Both the position numbers and the translations under genes were made by a program. Shown piece by piece: positions 60,221-64,000 of a stretch of 64,000 nucleotides of DNA (the first letter of the stretch is position 1; each line of letters opens with the position of its first letter). The DNA is taken from positions 1 to 64,000 of the forward strand of contig NZ_JACYUY010000018.1 in assembly GCF_014842025.1 (NCBI RefSeq), written 5' to 3'. The notes beneath the pieces were generated by a model. That model was given only the letters and a program-made list of their open reading frames with translations. It was not told the DNA's origin and did no database searches. This stretch comes from Massilia sp. CFBP 13721 (lineage in GTDB: Bacteria; Pseudomonadota; Gammaproteobacteria; Burkholderiales; Burkholderiaceae_D).

Positions 60221-60562
60221 TCAGTTCTGATAAAGCGGATTCGGCCCGACAAACACTTGTACTGCATGTGTATTTGTCCCTTTCGGAGCGAACAGCGATA
60301 GATCAAGCCAACCTTGGGGACGTTCCGTGTCGAACTGCCATGCAAAGGCTTTCCCGTCGACTTCAAACTTGACGATGTCCCCCTGATTCACATTTACATA
60401 CCGTGTCTGCGGAGCAATCGTGACCGTGCGTGTTGCGGCGGCAATAGGCGCCGTCATTCCGAGCTTGCTCATCTCCTCGTGCGGGCCGTCATGTGCATAA
60501 ACGGCCGGTGCAAGAGCTACAGCGGAGAAAAAAGCTACGAGTCGTTTTGTAGAGTAAAACAT
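60221..60562 (-). CDS. czcE: CzcE-type periplasmic copper-binding protein
   Basis: 113 residues. Signal peptide (VAFFSAVALAPAVYA), then HDGPHEEMSKLG and a compact domain: ATRTVTIAPQTRYVNVNQGD, GKAFAWQFDTE and VQVFVGPNPLYQN. This matches CzcE, a dimeric periplasmic Cu(II)-binding protein from the czc determinant of Cupriavidus. AAGG precedes the ATG. It is a single gene far from czcCBA, near copCD, and shares with copCD the same triple-repeat promoter. Confidence 0.85.
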   Translation of the reverse strand: MFYSTKRLVAFFSAVALAPAVYAHDGPHEEMSKLGMTAPIAAATRTVTIAPQTRYVNVNQGDIVKFEVDGKAFAWQFDTERPQGWLDLSLFAPKGTNTHAVQVFVGPNPLYQN

Positions 60563-60611
60563 TTTTGTTTCCTTAGAGTTTCCTGATTAAATACAGCGTG
60601 CCCACGAAATA

Positions 60612-60665
60612 ATTATAGGTAGCAAAGGGAACGGCTCAATTACTCGGACATTACATTCAAATTAC
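60612..60665 (-). promoter_or_regulatory. triple direct repeat and promoter of czcE
   Basis: ATTAC occurs at 60639, 60650 and 60661, exactly 11 bp apart (GTAAT on the transcribed strand). TATAAT is at 60617-60612, so the nearest repeat covers the -35. One helical turn spacing of tandem sites is typical of OmpR/PhoB-family regulators. Confidence 0.75.
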
Positions 60666-60814
60666 GTCACGAAGGATATGGCCAATTCCCATTGTTAATT
60701 TTCCAAGCGTGGTGGCACAGAGCGCGACGTGACTGCCCCTTGGTACAGACGAACAGAAAACAAGCACTCCGCCGGTTCAGTATCCCCAGCTGTGCACCCC
60801 CAGATTGGATGGCT

Positions 60815-60852
60815 AAAAAAACGGCCACGCCGCTTGACTGCGGACGTGGCCG
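60815..60852 (-). terminator. rho-independent terminator of copCD
   Basis: On the minus strand CGGCCACG (60852-60845) and CGTGGCCG (60829-60822) form a long stem with inner CCGC/GCGG, followed by seven T (60821-60815). It is about 70 bp after the copD stop. Confidence 0.85.
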
Positions 60853-60919
60853 GCGAATTTTGCAACTGAAGTGATTCGGACTGTAATCGGCAGGTCGAGC
60901 GTCTGTCGGCACACGACAA

Positions 60920-61810
60920 TCACATCGCGCTTGGAGGCTGCTGCGAGACGAGGTACGCGGCGGCGGCGAGCGCGCCGAGAACCGCCACGGCTTCCAGACG
61001 CAACACGAAGCGTACGGTGCGCTGGCCCTCAGCCGAGTTGGTGGCGGCCGGCAGACCAAAGAACTTGTTATAGCCGCCCAGCGCGATAGCGAACACTACC
61101 AAGATTACTTTCACCAACAGCGTAATGCCGTAGTCGGTGCCGACCAAGTGCTCGGCAGTCCCGACACGGTGCCAGGCACTGTATAGACCCGTAGCGACAA
61201 TGGCCGTCACCGCGACCATGGCCGCGTTGGACATTGCGTCGAGATAGGCAGACATCTTTGCTCTGTCCACCTTCACGCGGTCCAGGACAACCCACCCCGA
61301 CACCATCACCATGCCGACCCAGAGCGCGATCGCAAACAGATGGATGCTTTCAGCGGCAAGCGGCATGCTCAAGAACCCCTCCTCGCCCGCATGCCCCATC
61401 GAGGCCCGGGTAACAGTGAACACGCCAAGCAGCAACAAGACTGCCCCATCCGCAGCGCGACCGGAACGATCGATGAGCCGACACAGAAGCAGTAGCGCGA
61501 TCGCCGCCAGGCCAACAGCCCCGGCGTGCCCGAGCGAGGTCGTGGCAAGCATTGTCCAGAGCATTGGACCTGCTTCAGCCAGCTGGAATCCGCCCATGAC
61601 GGCGGTAGCAGCCCAGAATGCAGCCGCGCTCGATGCCACTACCAATCCCGCTGCCGCAAGGTCGAGCTGACGCAAGACCTCCTGGTAGCTCGCCGGGGGT
61701 ACGTTCGCGGCTTGAAGCCAGCGGCGCCCAAACCAGGAACCGACCAGCCAGGCAAAGCCGAAGTCGACCAGCCAGGCTGAGGTCACCTGCAGCAGCGCAA
61801 CGCGATCCAA
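60920..61810 (-). CDS. copD: CopD copper-resistance membrane protein
   Basis: 296 residues, about eight spans. CopD is an inner-membrane protein that works with CopC; an uptake role has been proposed. Conserved elements include TSLGHAGAVGLAAIAL, MGHAGEEGFLSMPLAAESIH (His residues suited to copper) and YNKFFGLPA near the C-terminus. Start is TTG at 61810, directly after the copC stop. The terminator is just downstream. It forms an operon with copC. Confidence 0.88.
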   Translation of the reverse strand: MDRVALLQVTSAWLVDFGFAWLVGSWFGRRWLQAANVPPASYQEVLRQLDLAAAGLVVASSAAAFWAATAVMGGFQLAEAGPMLWTMLATTSLGHAGAVGLAAIALLLLCRLIDRSGRAADGAVLLLLGVFTVTRASMGHAGEEGFLSMPLAAESIHLFAIALWVGMVMVSGWVVLDRVKVDRAKMSAYLDAMSNAAMVAVTAIVATGLYSAWHRVGTAEHLVGTDYGITLLVKVILVVFAIALGGYNKFFGLPAATNSAEGQRTVRFVLRLEAVAVLGALAAAAYLVSQQPPSAM

Positions 61811-62179
61811 TTACTTCACCGTGAACGAGAACTGGCCGGTGCGACGATGCCCATCGTGGCCCGCTACTGCCCACTTGACGGTGTAGGCGCCGGCAGCCAG
61901 CGTCGGGGTCTCAAGACGCAGGACGGCCGGATTATCGGCATCCACCGTGGCCTTGGCGGTGGTCACGGCTTTGCCCGTACTGTCGTTGAGGCTGACAGTG
62001 CTGAAGGCCTGCTCGATTTTCTCGTTGAAGGTCAGCGAGATCTGTTTCGGTGCGGTCGCGACAGTGCTGCCTGCGAGAGGATCCGAGGCCTTCAAGCTGG
62101 CGTGGGCCGACGCAAACGGGCTTGCAAGTACTGATGCCGCGAATGCCGATGCAATCATGATCGATTGGAATGCTTTCAT
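61811..62179 (-). CDS. copC: CopC periplasmic copper-binding protein
   Basis: 122 residues. Signal peptide ends at ASPFASA, making HASLK the mature N-terminus; the N-terminal His plus DGH at the other end (AVAGHDGHRRTG) form the Cu(II) site. The Met-rich Cu(I) site of Pseudomonas CopC is absent, so this is of the Cu(II)-only kind. AAGGAG precedes ATG 62179. It abuts copD and is under the triple-repeat promoter at 62285-62338. Confidence 0.9.
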   Translation of the reverse strand: MKAFQSIMIASAFAASVLASPFASAHASLKASDPLAGSTVATAPKQISLTFNEKIEQAFSTVSLNDSTGKAVTTAKATVDADNPAVLRLETPTLAAGAYTVKWAVAGHDGHRRTGQFSFTVK

Positions 62180-62284
62180 CTTGTTACTCCTTGGTTGATG
62201 GTCTACCGGATGGGGTGCGGACGTGGCACCCCATCGCTCCTTCGCTACATGCCTTGCTGCAGGCATATAAATTTTCATGAAGCT

Positions 62285-62338
62285 ATTATAGGGAGCCCGT
62301 CATACGGGTAAATTACCCAAACATTACATTCGCATTAC
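62285..62338 (-). promoter_or_regulatory. triple direct repeat and promoter of copCD
   Basis: ATTAC at 62312, 62323 and 62334 (11-bp spacing) and TATAAT at 62290-62285. The distance from the -10 to the nearest repeat (27 bp between first bases) equals that at czcE. The regulator CopR encoded at the window end is the natural candidate. Confidence 0.78.
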
Positions 62339-62542
62339 AACGAGGGCCAACCGGATGGAGTGGTCAAGGGGGCAATGGCATTGGCGCCGTATCGGTAGCT
62401 GCCGGAATACCAAAGTGTGGTACTTGTCTAATAACGAGTCAGGATCAGCCCGGCAGGACTCTATGCACGAGCCGATATCCGCGACGTATAGCAGCATCGA
62501 ACTTGAGCTATCGGGTCGAAACATCAGCGTGTGCAGGGCAAT
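62339..62542. other. intergenic between copC control region and copS
   Basis: No gene. It lies downstream of the copRS stop, so a terminator for copRS is expected; I see no clear stem with a T-run. Confidence 0.35.
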
Positions 62543-63949
62543 TTAAGTTTCCGTCCGGCGATCAGGGAAAAACAGTTCGAAACGGGTCAACCCTTGCTCG
62601 CTGCTTGCACTGACCCGGCCCCGGTGGAGCGTCATGATGGACCGAACGATCGCCAGTCCCAGGCCTGCCGACCTGGCTGCACTCGAGCGCGAACTGTCAG
62701 CCCGGTAAAACCGGTCGAACAGCCGTGGCAGGTCGGCGGCGCTGATGCCGACGCCGGGATTAATGACCGCTATGCGTATCCCGCCGTCCGCTGCGGAGGC
62801 TTCGAGCCGGATCGTGCCGCCTTTGGGCGTGTACCGGACCGCATTAGCGACAAGATTGTTCACCGCGCGCCGCAGCAGGTGCAGGTCTGCAAGGACGGTG
62901 CCGCTCGCTCGGACTTCGATACCGATCCCCGCTTCCGCCGCTGGGGCCTCGAAATACTCCGCGATCTGCTCGAGCGCCTTGTTCGCATCGAGCAGATCGG
63001 TGCTCAGCGATATTTCTTCGTGGTCCGCCCGCGCCAGGAAGAGCATGCTCTCCACCATGCGCGCCAGGCGCTCGAACTCTTCATGATTCGATGACAGCAG
63101 GTTCTGGTATTCCTCGTTCGACCGCGGCTGGGACAGTGCAACCTGCGTTTGCACCATCAGGTTGTTGAGCGGTGTGCGCATGTCGTGTGCCAGATCGGCA
63201 GAAAACTGCGACAGGTGTTCGAAGCTTTTTTGGAGACGGTCAAGAACGGCGTTAAAGGCATCAGCCAGCACGAGCAACTCATTTGGGGCGCTCGCCGCGT
63301 CGAGCCTCACGGCGAGGTTATTCGCCGTCACGTTTCTGGCCTGGTCAGCCAGTCGCCATACCTGCCGCAGACCGCGCTTTACCAGCAGAAAACCCATCAA
63401 CGCGGTAAGAATGGCTCCCCCGATCACCGCGGCCATCACTTTCAGGCGATATGCTGCGAGCAGCGCGGAGCGGTCATAAGGCGTCCTGGCCAGAACGATG
63501 CGCACCACACTCCCGTCAGCAGCCTCGCCCAGCGCCGTCAATATCCTCAGCCCTCCGCCTCCGACCTCGTTTTCGCCAATCACATCATTTGCAGCCGGCG
63601 CACGCGTTGTAGCGACGGCTTTAGCCGGGACCGTAAAGTTCCTCTGCCCGACATTGCGCAGCAGAGGCTGCCCATCGATCGTTTCGATCACAAGAAGGTA
63701 GCCCCCATGGATGTCGACAGCGTCCAGGAACTGGTGGGGAGTCTTGCCCACGTCAGTCACCGTCGCGGTTTCGTCGAGCAGGTGGCGTATCAACGAAATC
63801 CTGTCAACCAGGTCGGCATCGTCACGCTCTTGCAGCTGGCGCGCCAGCGCCTGGTACAGGACAATACCGACGGCAGCGAATACCACGACAGCAATCGCCG
63901 CGAACAGCGCCCCGAGTTGCATCGTAAGGGAACGCTTCCAGACACTCAT
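62543..63949 (-). CDS. copS: CopS/CusS-type sensor histidine kinase
   Basis: 468 residues. Two spans (about 10-32 and 170-192) flank a periplasmic sensor of about 140 residues; HAMP follows, then the H-box FSADLAHDMRTPLNNLM (phosphorylated His), N-box VNNLVANAVRYTPKGG, and G-box SAGLGLAIVRSIM. This is the heavy-metal sensor kinase family (CusS, CopS, CzcS). Its ATG overlaps the stop of the response regulator (ATGA at 63946). It probably senses periplasmic copper. Confidence 0.9.
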   Translation of the reverse strand: MSVWKRSLTMQLGALFAAIAVVVFAAVGIVLYQALARQLQERDDADLVDRISLIRHLLDETATVTDVGKTPHQFLDAVDIHGGYLLVIETIDGQPLLRNVGQRNFTVPAKAVATTRAPAANDVIGENEVGGGGLRILTALGEAADGSVVRIVLARTPYDRSALLAAYRLKVMAAVIGGAILTALMGFLLVKRGLRQVWRLADQARNVTANNLAVRLDAASAPNELLVLADAFNAVLDRLQKSFEHLSQFSADLAHDMRTPLNNLMVQTQVALSQPRSNEEYQNLLSSNHEEFERLARMVESMLFLARADHEEISLSTDLLDANKALEQIAEYFEAPAAEAGIGIEVRASGTVLADLHLLRRAVNNLVANAVRYTPKGGTIRLEASAADGGIRIAVINPGVGISAADLPRLFDRFYRADSSRSSAARSAGLGLAIVRSIMTLHRGRVSASSEQGLTRFELFFPDRRTET

Positions 63950-64000
63950 CCCCGGTCTTCCAGTACATAGCCCATGCTGCGCACCGTATGGATGAGCTTC
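63946..64000 (-). CDS. copR: 3' end of the OmpR-family response regulator (CopR)
   Basis: Only the last 17 codons are inside: IHTVRSMGYVLEDRG and the stop at 63946. RSMGYVLE is the standard end of the OmpR-type winged helix (VRGxGYxxE/R). Coupled by overlap to copS. It should bind tandem 11-bp repeats such as those at czcE and copCD. Confidence 0.8.
   Translation of the reverse strand, partial: KLIHTVRSMGYVLEDRG

Noticed and set aside
1..64000. CRISPR arrays, tRNA or rRNA genes
   Set aside because: No regularly spaced repeats of CRISPR length and no cloverleaf or rRNA-like segment was seen.

Overview
The window reads as a piece of a heavy-metal resistance region from a GC-rich betaproteobacterium of the order Burkholderiales, most likely Oxalobacteraceae (Massilia-like). 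This rests on the style of the czc, pbr, cus and cop genes, a PEP-CTERM protein and general codon use; the assignment is inference, not a database result. The dense metal cargo, relics of insertion sequences and broken gene copies suit a plasmid or genomic island. The first 5.5 kb is different: AT-richer, gene-poor, with small unknown genes, a LexA-type box and two copies of a long perfect palindrome. It could be replicon backbone or the island edge.

Layout. 1-5.6 kb: unknown genes, an M48-like peptidase and a two-gene membrane/coiled-coil module. 5.6-12.2 kb: arsenic cluster, with MFS exporter, ArsO-like flavoprotein and ArsR on the minus strand, then a second ArsR, two ArsC types, ArsB and ArsH on the plus strand. 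12.2-13.1 kb: YnfA and a CzcI-like protein. 13.2-21.5 kb: CzcCBA, two membrane proteins, CzcD and a translationally coupled GmhA. 21.6-28.1 kb: a copper-storage protein, a broken YnfA-like gene, KdsA, a ZIP transporter, a frameshifted P1B-4 ATPase and a decayed czcB/gmhA relic. 28.1-29.5 kb: merR-merTP plus a GDCCVxC protein, with no merA. 29.5-34.5 kb: Cd/Pb/Zn ATPase, PbrR/CadR and PbrT. 34.8-42.3 kb: CusF-like proteins and CusABC. 42.3-45.8 kb: IS3 relic, DUF305 protein, PEP-CTERM protein and a metalloprotease-like protein. 45.8-49.4 kb: CueR, CopA and CopZ. 49.8-55.6 kb: copper periplasmic operon (TolC lipoprotein, multicopper oxidase, DUF411, CusF, NTF2-like). 55.7-60.6 kb: ferredoxin-reductase relic, orphan PD-(D/E)XK-like nuclease, cytochrome c, another CzcI-like protein, DUF305 and CzcE. 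60.8-64 kb: CopCD and the CopRS two-component system, whose regulator runs off the end.

The genes form layered defence. P-type ATPases and CzcD move Cu, Cd/Pb/Zn and Co/Zn from cytosol to periplasm. RND systems (Czc, Cus) expel ions across the outer membrane. Periplasmic binders and an oxidase handle copper, and ArsC/ArsB handle arsenate. Operators fit the adjacent regulators: 19-20 bp spacer MerR-type promoters at mer, cadA, pbrT, copA and copZ; ArsR dyads at ars; and two identically built triple direct repeats at czcE and copCD that look like the CopR regulon.

The least explained items are that twin repeat architecture, a set of small operon-leading secreted Cys/His proteins that all seem to be leaderless, LPS-core genes (gmhA, kdsA) embedded in the metal cargo, the 20-bp palindromes, and the SOS-box gene.
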